DNA of 64,000 nt from Plasmodium malariae (taxonomy: Eukaryota > Apicomplexa > Aconoidasida > Haemosporida > Plasmodiidae). Of this stretch, positions 10,971-24,819 are shown piece by piece. The number at the start of each line of letters is the position of its first letter. Positions within the stretch are counted from its first letter, which is position 1. The notes beneath the pieces are model-generated. The model was not told where the DNA came from, ran no database searches, and saw only the letters and a program-made list of their open reading frames with translations. A program made the translations under genes and the position numbers. The DNA lies in assembly GCF_900090045.1 (NCBI RefSeq), contig NC_041786.1, positions 310,001 through 374,000 on the forward strand, given 5' to 3'.

Positions 10971-12315
10971 GTATTACCATACTCTTTACTACGTGTTTTC
11001 CCCTTTATAGTGCATCTGTTATTTGTTAAATTATCTTATTTTATTTTTTTTTAAATATTTTTTTTTTTTTTTTGTCCTAATTTTTTTTTTAACAATATAT
11101 GGCTCTTGAACATAACAAGGCTTCTATCTTTTTTTTTTTTTTTTTTGTTATTTTGTTACAGTAAAAATTGTTTATTCGTAAATTAAAGAACAATATAATT
11201 TTTATTTTTTTTTTTTTTTTTTTATATATGTGAAAACTTTCTTTTACGTGTCCTTTTTTTTTTTATAATTCGAAATGTAAATATTACATCATTTTACTTC
11301 TTTTGATTTGCGCACCTGATATTTTATTTTTATGTACATAAGCATACATATGTGTGACAATAGGAAGCCCCTGTTACTATTTATCAAAAATATAGGTTAA
11401 ATAAAAGTAGTCTTTTTTCCGCCCACTTATTTATTCTTTAAGTTTCTTTATTTTGCTTCTCTATGCTATGATTTAGTTTTTTTTTTTGTTTTTTTTTTTT
11501 TATTTTTAACCATAAATAAGTAGCTCAATTGGAACAAGAAGGAGAACATCTTTAGTAGCAATCAAGGATAAAGCAGTTCACGTCCATTAACTCTGTTTAT
11601 GTTTGTATATGCATTTTCTTTGTAATGATAATATTTGGTCCTACATGTTTGACTGTTAACTGTTTGACTGTTTCACTGTTTGACTATTCAACTATTTGAC
11701 GGTTTCACTGTTTAACTGTTTGACTGCTTCACTGTTTAACTGTTTGACTGCTTCACTGTTTTACAGCTTGACTGCTTCACTGTTTTACAGCTTGACTGCT
11801 TCACTGTTTTACAGCTTGACTGCTTCACTGTTTTACAGCTTGACTGCTTCACTGTTTTACAGCTTGACTGCTTCACTGTTTTACAGCTTGACTGCATCAC
11901 TGTTTTACGGTTTGACTGTTTCACTGCTTGATTATTCAACTGTTTGACTTTCATCCTGTTTGATTGTTTTATCGAAAACTCCTATGCAACCGTACACATA
12001 GAATCTAAGCATAATTTAATTGAAGAGAAATACAATCGTTGTGAATATAGAACATTCTCTAATGGGTACATATGGACAGGTGACTATACCATACGCACAT
12101 ATGGACAAATACATATACATGCATACATATATATATATATATATATATAAATACATTTCCTTATGTGCGCATGCAATTATACGTACATATATAGACACAC
12201 GTGCATAAGTACATCTCCATTTATACGTACAACTGCCCCTACACCTACAATTACTGCGCATGTGTGCATGTGGTTTCCGTAACTTTATCTTCAAACTCTC
12301 ACAGTACTAGTAACC
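10623..12315. other. Upstream spacer of the SCC2-like gene
   Basis: Contains many poly(T) runs (10941-10970, 11129-11146, 11202-11223) and a 24-bp minisatellite at about 11640-11950. No exon is supported. It presumably includes the promoter and long 5' UTR of the gene starting at 12316. Confidence 0.5.
11640..11955. repeat. 24-bp minisatellite (core ACAGCTTGACTGCTTCACTGTTTT)
   Basis: Six nearly identical 24-bp copies (about 11763-11910) sit inside a larger field of degenerate GTTTGACTGTTTCACT units. The core spells an 8-residue period in two opposite frames. It lies about 360 bases upstream of the SCC2-like start codon. Confidence 0.9.
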
Positions 12316-15300
12316 ATGTTTAGAAGCATTGTACCCTCAACTATCGGTCTAAATAATTCTAAATATGTACATGCAAATATTGATGAGGATCTTATTCATT
12401 ACAACATAAATAAAAGTGTAATTAACCATAACAGAGAAAATGATGAACATATTTCACATGAACATATAATAAACGTTTCTAATTCCTATAACATAAATAT
12501 AGAAAACCTAGAAAAATGTAAGACACCTGAAGAAATAGCAATAAAGATTTTAAAGACGCAAAATTTAGGGAATAAAAGAAAATACACAGATGATAATCAT
12601 ATATTTTATCAAAAAGCGAAAAAAGGCTGTAATGTAAACTATGAACAAATATTCTACACCAATGAATACCCAAATGGGAATAATGTACCTGCACAGGATA
12701 AACTACGAATGAGTGATGACTATTCCTCCAGTCATTATTTTAGAAACAATTGTGCAGGTTATTACATAGATGAAAAGTCAAGTAATACATATAAGAGACA
12801 GAGCGATGCCAAATTAATCGGCCCCCCACATAATACTCCATCGACTGAAAAATGTACAAACAAAGGAAGCAGCAGGAGGACCAGCGGAAGAAGCAGTAAC
12901 AGCAACAACAGTAACAACAACGAAAGCAACGAAGGCAATGTGGGAGACGGATTCATAAACGGCAGAGTCGTTACAAACAACTTCATCTCGTCCAGTAATC
13001 CCAATTTCAATGTAGAAATGCGCAAAAATAATATGAACAGCACTCGCAGCAATAGCTATAAAGAAACCACTAATAGTAACAATAATAGCTATATCGATGA
13101 GCAGTTAATAAACGAAATGGATATGATCAAACTTGCTTATAAGAGTCAATTCCATAAACTAAAGAATATCAACATAATCATGAACCCGTTAAATGCTAAC
13201 ATAAAAAATGAGCATCTCAACTATCATAATTTATTTGGTAAGAAAAATTATGAACACCACTCAGATTGTCCGAACTCTAACACGTATCAGCATGGGATTC
13301 ATGATGAATCATATCATCGTGCGGACCAAAACATGAAAGATCAGCATACAAATAATAATATGATATATAAACGTAGGAATGATTATGAATCGTATAAGCA
13401 CACGAATGGTCAGCAACACAATCAGTATGTGGACAATTTTATTAACCGCCATAATTATGATATACACCAAAGTTATCACAACCACCAGCTGTCTCAATAC
13501 ACCTGTAATTTGGGGATAACCGTCCAACGTGAATGTAATTCAAATAAAAACTCCACAAACATATTTTTGAAGAAAGAAAATGAAAAAGGAAAAGCAAATG
13601 GAGTGGAATCACAAAGAGGAATGGAAACACAAAGAGGAGTGGAAGCACAAAGAGGAGTGGAAGCACAAAGAGAAGTGGAAGCACAAAGAGAAGTGGAAGC
13701 ACAAAGAGAAGTGGAAGCACAAAGAGAAGTGGAAGCACAAAGAGAAGTGGAAGCACAAAGAGAAGTGGAAGCACAAAGAGAAGTGGAAGCACAAAGAGAA
13801 GTGGAAGCACAAAGAGAAGTGGAAGCACAAAGAGAAGTGGAAGCACAGATAGAAGGGGAAACACAGAAAGAAGGGGAAGCTCATTATGGGGTTAAGGATA
13901 AGGAGAAGGTCCATAAGAAGGAAGAACTAAATCAGAAAGAGACTACACAAGCTTACGACTACGACAATCCTCCGACGCTTCTTCAATTTGCAAGTGTAAA
14001 TGAACAACATACAACTACTGATAAAAATATAAAAGAAGCTCACATAGAATATTACTCTAATAATAAAACATATGAACCACTAATTAATGGAATAAATGAG
14101 TTAAATAAAATTAATCAAATAAAAAGAGGGCAGGCGCGAAGAAGCACAACAAAGGACAAGGCCGAAAAGGAAATGTCTAATTTGTCCAGCTCATCTACCT
14201 TAAATAGTATAAAAAGGGAAAATGTAAGAGAAGAAAATGTAAGTGAAGAAAATGTAAGTGAAGAAAATGTAAGAGAAGAAAATGTAAGTGAAGAAAATGT
14301 AAGTGAAGAAAATGTAAGAGAAGAAAATGTAAGAGAAGAAAATGTAAGTGAGTTAAGAGATAGAGAAGACGAACTGGAGGAAGAGAACAACTGTGGAAGA
14401 AAGAACAAAGGAAATATACCAACAAACTTAAATTCGTTTAAACCAGATTTAGTACATTCATATGAAGTAAGTAATAATGCAAAGCCCCTATTCGAAAATG
14501 AAGATAGTCAAATAACACAAAAAAGGGGACAAGTGGAGAACAAGGAGGAGAAAACGGAGGATGATAATAACAAAATGCAGTACAAGGGGAATGACACATC
14601 ATGCTTACTATTCGATAGAAACATTGATCTGTTCTTAAGTTTAAGTGCGAATGATTTAAATAAAAACAAAAAGATTAAGAGAATAATAACATGCATTGAG
14701 GATTGCCTGAAGAATAACAAAAATCTCATTTATGATAAAACGAATACCGTACAAATTATATTTGACAGGATTTTCTATAATGTGAAGCAATTTTTAAATA
14801 CCGAAATTAGTTATCGAGGAGGCGGGCAAAAGAAGGCAGCGCGCACTCCGTCCGACGGTGATGGTAATGCTAATGTAAATGCAAAGGAAAATGTAAATGA
14901 TGACAATGATAATGAAGCTGATTATAATGCTATCTATGCCGCTGAATATGGTGCTGATTACGATGATGATTATGATGCCAATGCTAATAGAGGTAACGCC
15001 GACAGTCGGAAGGACAAACCAAAAGAACTTGAACTGTCTAGCTCGGGTAATCCCAGAAAGACAAGCAAAAATAGAAGCAATATGAGCAGTAACAACGAAA
15101 TAATGAGCGATATAATATATGGGCACTACAACATTTTGCTGTACTTAATTTTATTAAATTTCGAATATTTTAAGAAATATGTTGACACAAATGATCTTAA
15201 CGAAAACGTTCTAATATACCTAAAAATTAACTTCAAGAACATTATTCTAAAACTATGTGAAAGTGAAATTAAAAACAGAATAATTCAATTTTACAATATA

Positions 15301-18300
15301 CATGAATCATATTTAATACAACTAAATTGGATATATGAAAAATGCTTGTTTTATGTATTTGATATTTATATATATATTGAAAAATATGACACAGTGCTAG
15401 TGAACTTGTTAGACTTGTGCATATTATCCTTTCAAACACATTACAATGTTCAGAATATTATTGTCAATTCAATCAATTTACTTTTAAAAGTGTACAGCAA
15501 TAATAATAGAAAAAATTTTAAAAAGTACATACTAGATAACCTACTACTAAATATAAACAATGTAAATTTTAAATATAACAAGTTAAATTTTAAAAACAGT
15601 TATACTAACTCAACCTACATACATCTTATCACGTTCTTTTTTATAAAAATTGCTGAATCGTTTTCTTATTACGATGGAAATTTAAGAAGCAAGTTTTTAT
15701 TGTACCAGGAGAGGGTAATAAATAAACCACGTGAAAATGCAAATTATGGAAAGTGTGCTAGGGGAAAATATGGATACAAGGATAATGAGAAGGTGGAGCA
15801 TGACTACATGGATAACTACACGGATGACTGTGCAGATGATGATGATGATGACGATGATGAATATCGTGTAGACGAGGAATATAAAGCAAAATCCAAGGTT
15901 TGCAGCAGCACTGTGTACGCCGAATGCACCGAACACACCTCTTCACAGTCAGATGAATCTTTTAACTTAAGTATGTTTACAAGCGAAGACGAACACAATA
16001 GTATTAGTAATGAACATATTTCAAAAAATGATAGAAAACAAAAAATGAAAAATAAAAAAAATAAGGTTAATAAAAACAAATTTATCTCCTCCAAAAAAAA
16101 TCTCACTAGTAGCAGAAATATAGAAAAAAAATATTCCGTAAGGATAAAGAAAAAAATAACAAGTGATATTTATGACTACGATTTTTTGAATGACACAAAT
16201 GAAATTATTAATATGGCTCAAAAAAAAAAAAAATGTACCACGAGTTCAGGTAAAGATAGTAGCGGAAGTTACGGATGTACTGATTTAAAAAAAAAGAAAA
16301 AAAAAAAGAACCTTAGCAACATGAGAAGTAATAGCAACGTGAGAAGTAATAGCAACGTGAGAAGTAATAGCAACATGAGAAGTAATAGCAACGTGAGAAG
16401 TAATAGCAACGTGAGAAGTAATAGCAACGTGAGAAGTAATAGCAACATGAAAAGTAGTATCAACATGAAAAGTAGTATCAACATGAAAAGTAGTATCAAC
16501 ATGAAGAGTAATAGCAACTTGAAAAGTAATAGCAGCATGAGAAAGAATAGCAACGCGCGAAAGCATGGATGCCATGAGGCTCAGTCAGACGAGTCGTTCA
16601 ACATATTTATGATGAGAAAAAATTTCACCAGATTAAATAGCATTACAAATTACATATTAATAGAAATCATTGAAAAGGTTTTACTTCAAGATAATAAAAA
16701 TGCGAAAACTATATTGCAATATCTTATTTTAGACCTAATAAAATGTTGTGATAATCCTCTATTTAGTATAAGTACATTGTTCATAAAAAACACAATCCAT
16801 ATTTTCATTGATATTATAAATAAGAAATACGAAAGTAATATTAAAGAAACTTGTCTATTTATTTTGAGATGCATTTTCAAGTACACATTTAACATCTACA
16901 ACTATATTAATTACTCATGTTTTCACTTATTGTATAATTTTAACAAAGAAATACATAAAAGTAAGTTTATAAAACCTCTTTTTTACATTAATGATGCTTT
17001 TACTGAAGCCGCTGCCACATCCCCCAGCAGTGTTGTTAGGATTAGTCAAAGTAGATACACTAGTTATTTGGGTCATAATCATGAATATGAATATGATTAT
17101 AATGACAGCTGTAAACGTAGTTATACTCACAATTATATGCGTAATTATGAACATAATAATAATTATAATAATAGTTATAATGAAGAAAGAGAAAATATGA
17201 GGAGTGAAAAAGGAAAAAAAAAGAGCTTACTACTACATAGTGGCACTTCATCTCATGTGGACCAAAGTAGCAATGTGTCAGGTAAAGATCGCAGCTCTAG
17301 TAAGACAAACGAAAAATATATTTATGTAAAATGTTGTGATAATAGCATAAAGAAAAATGAGAAACTTTTTCGATGTGCACAGTGCGAATGCTTCTACCAT
17401 TTAACGTGCATCTACAAGGATTATAACAAGTTAAACGTGCAAAATGGCTTCGACCGTAACTGCAGAAGCAATAACACGAACGAGAACGGTTACAATGATA
17501 ACAATTACAGTGATAACATTGATAGCAATTACAATGATAACAATTACAATGATAGCAATTACAATGATAACAATTACAATGATAGCAATTACAATGATAA
17601 CAATTACAATGATAGCAATTACAATGATAGCAATTACAATGATAAAAATAATGACAATAATAACGACAATAATATTGATAATCTTGCGGAAGAAAACTGC
17701 TTTGAAAATAACCTAAGTCTGAATTATAAAGAGCAGGAAAAAAAAGGAGGTAGGAACGACCCAAAGAGCGATACCTGCGTCGAAAATAAAGAAGTAGGAA
17801 CAAAATTACGCAAACATAAATGCGGAACTCCTAATATTTTACAGTATAACTGTGATAACTGTAAAATTAAAAATATTGTTAAGAGTTTTATTATAAAAGA
17901 AGCACAAAGGAATAATAGTTTCTTAAATTTAAAATTTAAAAAGAAGAAAGAAAAATATAAAGGCTTCTACTGTTTTGAAAAATTTCTTACCAATTTAAAA
18001 ATTTTCGCTATATATTATTACTACTTACTAATACATATCAGAAAAGACAGATTAAATGAAAGAATAGATAAAGATTGTAACCATATTTACTCATACATAC
18101 TGCTCATGTATAATAACTTTATGTATGAGGATAAAAATGAGCATGAAGGTGATACCAGGACTCCACAACAAGGCAAGTTGTTCATAGAAGGGGGGAACAA
18201 AAGAAAAACATCCATGAAAAGTAAAAAAAAAATAAAAAAAAAAAAAGAAAGAGGTACAAAAGGCAAGGAACACAAAGCGGATGAGAGTAACAAAGGGGAG

Positions 18301-19911
18301 ATGACAAAGAAAGATATTATTGTAAAAAAGCTGAACGATTTCCTAATATACGAGTATAAAAATGTGAAGACAAAGGAAGACTCCTTTAAATGCTTTAGAT
18401 ATACGTACAATTTTGATGTATATATAAATTCTGTTTGGAAAATATATTTATATTTTTTTTTTTACGATTTTTTTAATATAGCTTTTAATCAATTATTTTA
18501 TATATTATATGAAAATAGTAATAAAAATTTAAGGTATTATAGTATTTCCATAATTAATAATATTATAAATGATAACTATTTGTATTTGAAGTGTAAACAG
18601 ACTCAAAATATTTTACTGTCATGTCTAACTGATAATTATTTAAAGGTTAGAGAGTATACTCTTTGCATTTTTTACAATTTTTGCAAAAATTTTTTAGAGC
18701 TAGACGTGTTGATAAACAACTACAACAGTGATGTGCACGATAAGCTCGAAGAACGTCTATATTATGGTAGAAAACCTAAAATGGTAGAAGTCAATCCGCA
18801 TGATAAAGGTATAATAAATGACAGTGATCATAACACAAGAGAGAGTAAGAAGGGAACTCGGAAAGAGTTAGAAAGGGTAACAAAGAGGGAAGGTATTAAT
18901 GCGAATAGTGTATCAAATTCGAATAGAGTCCCTAATGCTAATAGCACCTTAAATAGCAGTAATGGTCAGGTTGATACCAAAGGGGAGCATCTGAACAACT
19001 GTCAGGGTATCCGCGTTGACCTGAACGAGTACATCACGAACGAAATTGTTGAAGCAATAAAAAGATCCTCAAAGGATATAAAAGTAAGCGTAAGGATCAT
19101 TAGCGTTAAAATATTAAAGTATATTATTTATTTTAACATATACGCGAAAAAGTATATACATGAAGAGAATTGTGAAGATAATTGTAAACAAAATTGCGAA
19201 CAGAATAACAAGGAAACTAAAACATCTGAGGAAACACTTCATCAATTGAGTAGTAGTAGAAATGAAAAGACGAATTGTATTGATGATAACATTTTAATTT
19301 TAAATGATCTTATGGACAGATACATATCTACCTTTGATAACGATGCTATGAAAAATACGGTCTTAGAAATTTTTATTGAAGTATTTTTTATTAACATATT
19401 TATATTAGCTAAGAGAAATAATAAGCGTATAAAGAAAAGAAATATACATGCCCATGAGACGTCGTCAGTAGACTATGTAGAAGATAGTAATGAGGAACAT
19501 ATTTTAAACTTATCACCATGTAGTGCATATGGATCGGAAAAAGATCAGTCAGTTGACATACAAGAAGAGAATTCCAATAAATATATTAAAATAGGAAAAA
19601 ATATGTACAAATTGTTCATTCATCTATTATACGTTATGAAAAATAAACATAACATTAATATTGTGAACAAAATGTTAGCATATATGGATAAAAATATAAA
19701 AAAATATCAAGACAAAATAGGGTTAATACACAAAATTATTAGTGAAAAGGATATAAAACACACAAATAACGTAAAACTAATTAAAAATAAATTATATGGA
19801 GAATTTGATAAAAATACCATTATGAGCAAAAATTGGGGCGACAATTCTTTTGACGACAAAGAGGAAAAGATGAGCTATACAGAGGAAGCTGTATGGGGTG
19901 ACGAGGAAGAG

Positions 19912-19943
<32 letters not shown>

Positions 19944-22900
19944 AGTGGCAGGAAGGACAGAAATGATAGGAAGCGAAATTAGCAGGGGAAAAGAGTCTAA
20001 CATAAGGGAAGAGGTTGGTATAGGTACAGCACTTAACAGTGAAAGCAACTTGCTTAGTGCTAAGAATACCATTTACAACATATACGTTAGCAGCTCGTAC
20101 AAACATTTAGAGATACTGAATATGAAGAGCATAAAGTACATTCTGGAAGTGTGGGTGCATACTTTAATAGGATTATTTATAAATAGCAGAAGAAACAGCA
20201 TGCAAGAGAGTGAAACAAAAAAAATTATGAATATATTTAATATCATTATTGAAATTATTCCTAACTTATTTATAAAATATATCAATTTTTTTTATCCATA
20301 TATTTATAATAACGATGTGTCTAAAGATGTATGCGAATTATTATCTTCTATTATCCCTTATTGCAAATTAGATCTACAGTTAAAACTACAATTTAAAAAT
20401 GTTTCGTTTAATACTTCTTTAATATATCATCCTAATATTTTTATTTCAAGATCGTACACCCAGTTATTATGCACATTGCATACATATATCTTTGCTAATT
20501 TTGTTTCTTTCAAAAATTATATTGAAGACTGTTTAATAAAATTACATAAATATAAACTATGCTTGCTAGTTAATAATTATATTTTTCAGATGAATGACTT
20601 TGTAAGGGAGTTTTATTTTATGAAAACAGAGGAAAAGAAAAATATAAAAAATAGCTTGTGTTACCTTTATACACAGGTAAAAGGTACTGACTGCCACACA
20701 CAGTTAGATATAAATGGAAATGCACAAAATGAAAAGCATAAGCAGCAGAATAGTCAAAATGACCCTAATAACTACTTCATTTACAATATCATTGATATAA
20801 AATACGAAAAGTTCGTATGGCACTTATATCAGTATAAAAAACATGTATTTGAAATGTTTTCTATAACACAGAATGACATTTTAAATATAAATAAATATGC
20901 ATGGTTCATATCAGTAATTTGTGAATTTATAAATATGAACAAAATTATTATCAACGATATGTATACAGAAGGCGTAGATGAACATACGCACGTTCAAATA
21001 AAGGAAATGCAGAAAAACGGCAAAGAGGAAAATGGTAACGGTAGGCGAAGCAATCAAAGTAAACAAAACTATCGAAGCAACAAAGAGATAACAAACTCAG
21101 ACGAGTTTGACAATGTAAATCAAAATAATAGCATAAAGTATATTAAACTGTCAAGTATTGCTAGAAATGTACAAATATATAGGCATGGCATCTTCTACTT
21201 TGAATATATGTACAATAAACAAAATGAGTATATTTCGAAATGGAATATATTAAAACTAAAGAATGAAATACTTTTGGAAGTCATAAAAAAAAGAGTAACT
21301 ATTCAAAAAATAGAAAAGTGTGTTGATATATGCAGCAATAAATTTTTTAATGTTGCTTTAGTTCTGGTCAATCTATTAGTTGATCTATTTTATATATCAA
21401 ATGATATAAAATGCAAGTGTTTCTTTCTTCTTTGTCTTAGTAAAATATTATCAAACTATTATAATTCTCATTTTATTAACGATTTAAAACTAAGAAATGT
21501 TTTCTTTTACTGTATTAACTGTTTTAACCCTATCTTACAAAAAAGCTTTTTATACACACTCCTTCAGTTAATTAAGACATATGAACAATGCTTAAAGAAT
21601 AAGGATAACTTATTCCTTGCTCGAAGTAGAGCACATCACAACTTAAGTCAAGTCCTCTCTCAAAACTGTAGAGCCAGCGCAACTGCAGCCCCGACAGAAT
21701 GCCGCAGGAAAGCTACAAAAAAGTGCCCTAAGAGAAATAACACTACTGACAGTGATGGGGATGGCACTAATGCTAGTAATGTGAACTATCGTATGAGTCG
21801 CAACGTGATTTACAGTGTGCACCATAGTAGTACCCATAAATGCTTAGAGGAGAAAAATCCCCTCGTCAATAGCCAAACGCGAAAGGATCGTCCTTTAAAT
21901 GATGAAATAAGCACCTCATTAGATACGTCCCATTGTAGTAATATCAACGACATACCTAACCTTCTTACAAGTATCTCCAGGATAAGCACAGGCACTGAAT
22001 ATGAACAGAACAGGGACAATTCCAAAACGTACAAAAGGAAGAATCAGACGGGTAAGGTAAAAAGAGAAGCACTATTGGAAGAAGAAGGGACAGCAGTTGG
22101 AGGCCTAGAACAGACTGATGAAGTGAAAGAGGAAGATATTGCAGATGAGGCAGACGGGCCAAAAGATATAACCGAACCAGATGAAGAGGAGACAAAAGGG
22201 GATGTACAAAAAGAAAACGAGGAAAGACGAGTAACGATTAAAAAAAGTGAAAAGGTTATATCCAACGAGTTAGAAAAAAAAGAAAAAATAGCACAAAAGG
22301 AAAGAGATACGAAGAATATATCAAATGAACAGAATAAAGACATAATACATGTTCTGCTAGTTGCTTCTGTATTTGCTCCAAACATATTAGATATATTAAA
22401 GATTAATAAGTTTATGTACAAGGATTGTACAATTGAAGAATTGCACTTTATCAAAAATTTGGGTATTCAAATTTTAAGTCATTTATATAAAGAAGGGTTT
22501 TTACAAAGTACTAAAATATCACCAAGTATTTTTTGCTTATGTTTTTGTACTGATGAAAAATTAAAAACTCGAAGTGAAAAAATTATTCATTCAATTATAG
22601 AGAAAGAAAATTTTAACTTCTTAAACAATCTAGCTGAATGTTTACAGTATTTATTATTTTATATAATTGAAAATCATTATATGTCTAACAACAGAGACAC
22701 AAATTACATGAACAACATTTTGCTGTTTAGTAAAATGGAACAGTCCTTTTTTAAAAGCCTCATAGATATGTATGATAACTTAACAAATACAAAATTAAAA
22801 ATCAATTATTTGAAAATTATACTGAAAGAAATCGAAAGTGCTTGCCACTTCGTTCGATATAACAAGGTCCGGAATTTCGTGCGCGACGTGAACTGCAAGT

Positions 22901-24304
22901 ATAACGGTAACACGAGCGGAGGTACACAAAGCGGTAGTAATAACCCCGGCAGTAATATCACGGGTAGTAATATCACGGGCAGTAATATCACGGGTAGTAA
23001 TATCACGGGCAGTAATATCACGGGCAATAACAACATGGGTAATAACAACATGGGCAATAACAACATGGGTAATAACAACATGGGCAATAACAACATGGGC
23101 AATATTAACAGCGGAAGTAATAACAGCGGAAGTAATAACATAGGCAATATTGACAGCAGTGGAGGTAGTAACATGCTGAACGAACGGAACTGTGGTGAGG
23201 GGAATAATTTCGACGGCAGTAACAGGGAGGTTTTTGTTCAAGTTTATACAATGAAAGAAATATATTTGCATATTGTTAACACATATATGTCTTCAATAAA
23301 ACAAGCAGGTCAGGATATAGAGGATGGGTCAGAGGGGAATGATTCGAATTCTTCTTCTACCAAAAATAGCTATGTTAATAGTTATATTAGCAATGAAAAA
23401 AAATATATGAAAAAAAAAGTAAAGAAAAAAGCAAATACCAAAAAAAAAAAAAAAAAGAGAGATAAGAACAATAAAAGTAACTGTGATGAGTCATCAAATA
23501 ATGCAAATGCCATATCAGAAGAAAATTTCAACAAAGATGATATTTCTAACCTGAACAGTTCAGAAGAAAATTATTATAATGAAAAAAATATACTTTACAA
23601 AATAAAAAAAAAGTATGATCACCTCTTAGAACATCATATGATAATGGATGAATATACATATATTAATTATTTTCTATTTTTATATTTACAAATTTTAGTG
23701 TATCTCATATCTTATTTAAACTATACTACGTACAATGAAATAGCTTTATTAGTGTATGACATTAACAAAGTGTACTGTGTTATTTCATCAACAATTAATA
23801 CTAGCACGGATATAGAAACTCTCACATCCAATCACAACTATTTACACGCTGTAAATGAACAAGTCAGACAGTTAACCAATGAAGATGAAATTAATAATGA
23901 CAAGGAAAATGAGAATTTCTTTTTAATTAATTCCAATCTAAATAAAATCAAATGCTTCGTTATGGTGTTGTTGAACAATCTGATGAACAATATGATAAAG
24001 TTCTACGATGTGGACTCGACGACGTGAGCAGAGAGGATGCGCATAAGCGCGTATATGCATGTGTTTATATGTGTACGTAGGTGTAAGTGTGTGTATTTAT
24101 GTATGTATCTGCAAAATAGCAGCTACACCAATATAGCTGCTTAATTTATAGTCGCCTTACTTTTAAATGTTAAATGGTGTGTGCGGGCGTATATACACAA
24201 GCCCAATGATTTCCAAAGTGGTTCATGTATTTATCCATTATATTATTTTTTTTAAAATGTTTGACCTTTTATTGGTCACATCAATGCCTTAACTTATCCG
24301 TTCT

Positions 24305-24352
<48 letters not shown>

Positions 24353-24819
24353 CTGTTTCCCCCTTCGCAGATTAAATGATCTAATTGAAGATGAACATGT
24401 TAAGGAGAGTAAAATTGAGGATGGAAAAAGAGAAGAGAAAAGGACTATTTTTAATTATTATGAATATATATATGAATGTATCGAAATATTTATAGAAGAC
24501 AACATATCAATCGTTGACAAATGCCACAAATACAATCTGAATACGCATAACTTAAATAATGATTATTTAAATAAGCTAATAAATGTAAAAAGCAAAACAC
24601 GCTACTTTTAAAGGATGTACAGTATTTAAACCAGCGTTTATGTATGCTATACATATATATATATACATACATATATGTGTATACATGTATATATAGACGT
24701 AAAAACATATATTTTTTATCCTTCTTTCGTAGGATGGAAAAAACAAAAAATATGCACAAAAAAAAAAACAAAAGGAAGCGGCAAAACAAAGAAGATTAAC
24801 AATAAAGAAATATACGTAA
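12316..24819 (+). CDS. SCC2: Cohesin loader, SCC2/NIPBL family, with split PHD finger (4002 aa, three exons)
   Basis: Exons are 12316..24023, 24371..24584 and 24733..24819 (TAA at 24817-24819). Lengths sum to 4003 codons, and the last two exons give a basic C-terminus (KQRRLTIKKYT). SCC2 with SCC4 loads cohesin rings onto chromatin. Evidence: a PHD-type zinc finger around residues 1668-1705 (KCCDN...FRCAQCECFYHLTC) whose last Cys pair (YNCDNC) lies near residue 1845, beyond an Asn/Tyr-rich insert of about 140 residues; plant SCC2 proteins also carry a PHD finger. HEAT-like helices follow: SCLTDNYLKVREYTL (about 2100), then KDIKVSVRIISVKILK (about 2250) and DAMKNTVLEIFIEVFF (about 2345). They appear in the order of NIPBL's DKSPSVRDAA / GISVRKRVIKIL / VNETFQKLWF segments. 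The N-terminal 1500 residues are largely low complexity with several tandem peptide repeats. An A31 run at 19912-19942 encodes ten lysines. Upstream of 12316 no further exon is evident. Confidence 0.8.
13606..13855 (+). repeat. 18-bp in-frame tandem repeat, hexapeptide (E)VEAQR
   Basis: About 14 copies of an 18-bp unit encode V-E-A-Q-R-(E/G) at residues about 431-512 of the SCC2-like protein. Central copies are base-identical, a sign of recent expansion; edges are diverged. Charged and helix-prone. Confidence 0.95.
14219..14352 (+). repeat. 15-bp in-frame repeat, pentapeptide ENV(S/R)E
   Basis: About nine copies in the SCC2-like coding sequence (residues about 635-679), alternating Ser and Arg versions in the third-variable position. 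Strongly acidic. Confidence 0.95.
16318..16552 (+). repeat. 18-bp in-frame repeat, hexapeptide (M/V)RSNSN
   Basis: About 13 copies in the SCC2-like coding sequence follow a poly-lysine block. There are two sub-families, RSNSNV/M and then KSSINM, so it is a composite array. Confidence 0.95.
17495..17645 (+). repeat. In-frame repeat NYND(N/S) inside the PHD finger
   Basis: Fifteen-base units encode Asn-Tyr-Asn-Asp-Asn/Ser. They form most of the insert that separates the two halves of the PHD zinc finger in the SCC2-like protein. Confidence 0.9.
22930..23160 (+). repeat. In-frame 15-bp repeats GSNIT then GNNNM
   Basis: Two adjacent pentapeptide arrays in the C-terminal third of the SCC2-like protein: about five GSNIT and five GNNNM units, then degenerate GSNNS units. 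They are comparatively G+C-richer than their flanks. Confidence 0.9.

Noticed and set aside
11514..11590. tRNA D-arm-like AGCTCAATTGG
   Set aside because: No matching acceptor stem, and the later TTCACGTC does not fit a T-loop consensus; chance similarity.
13442..13914. Overlapping plus and minus frames through the VEAQRE repeat
   Set aside because: Shadow frames caused by the 18-bp periodicity in the SCC2-like coding sequence.
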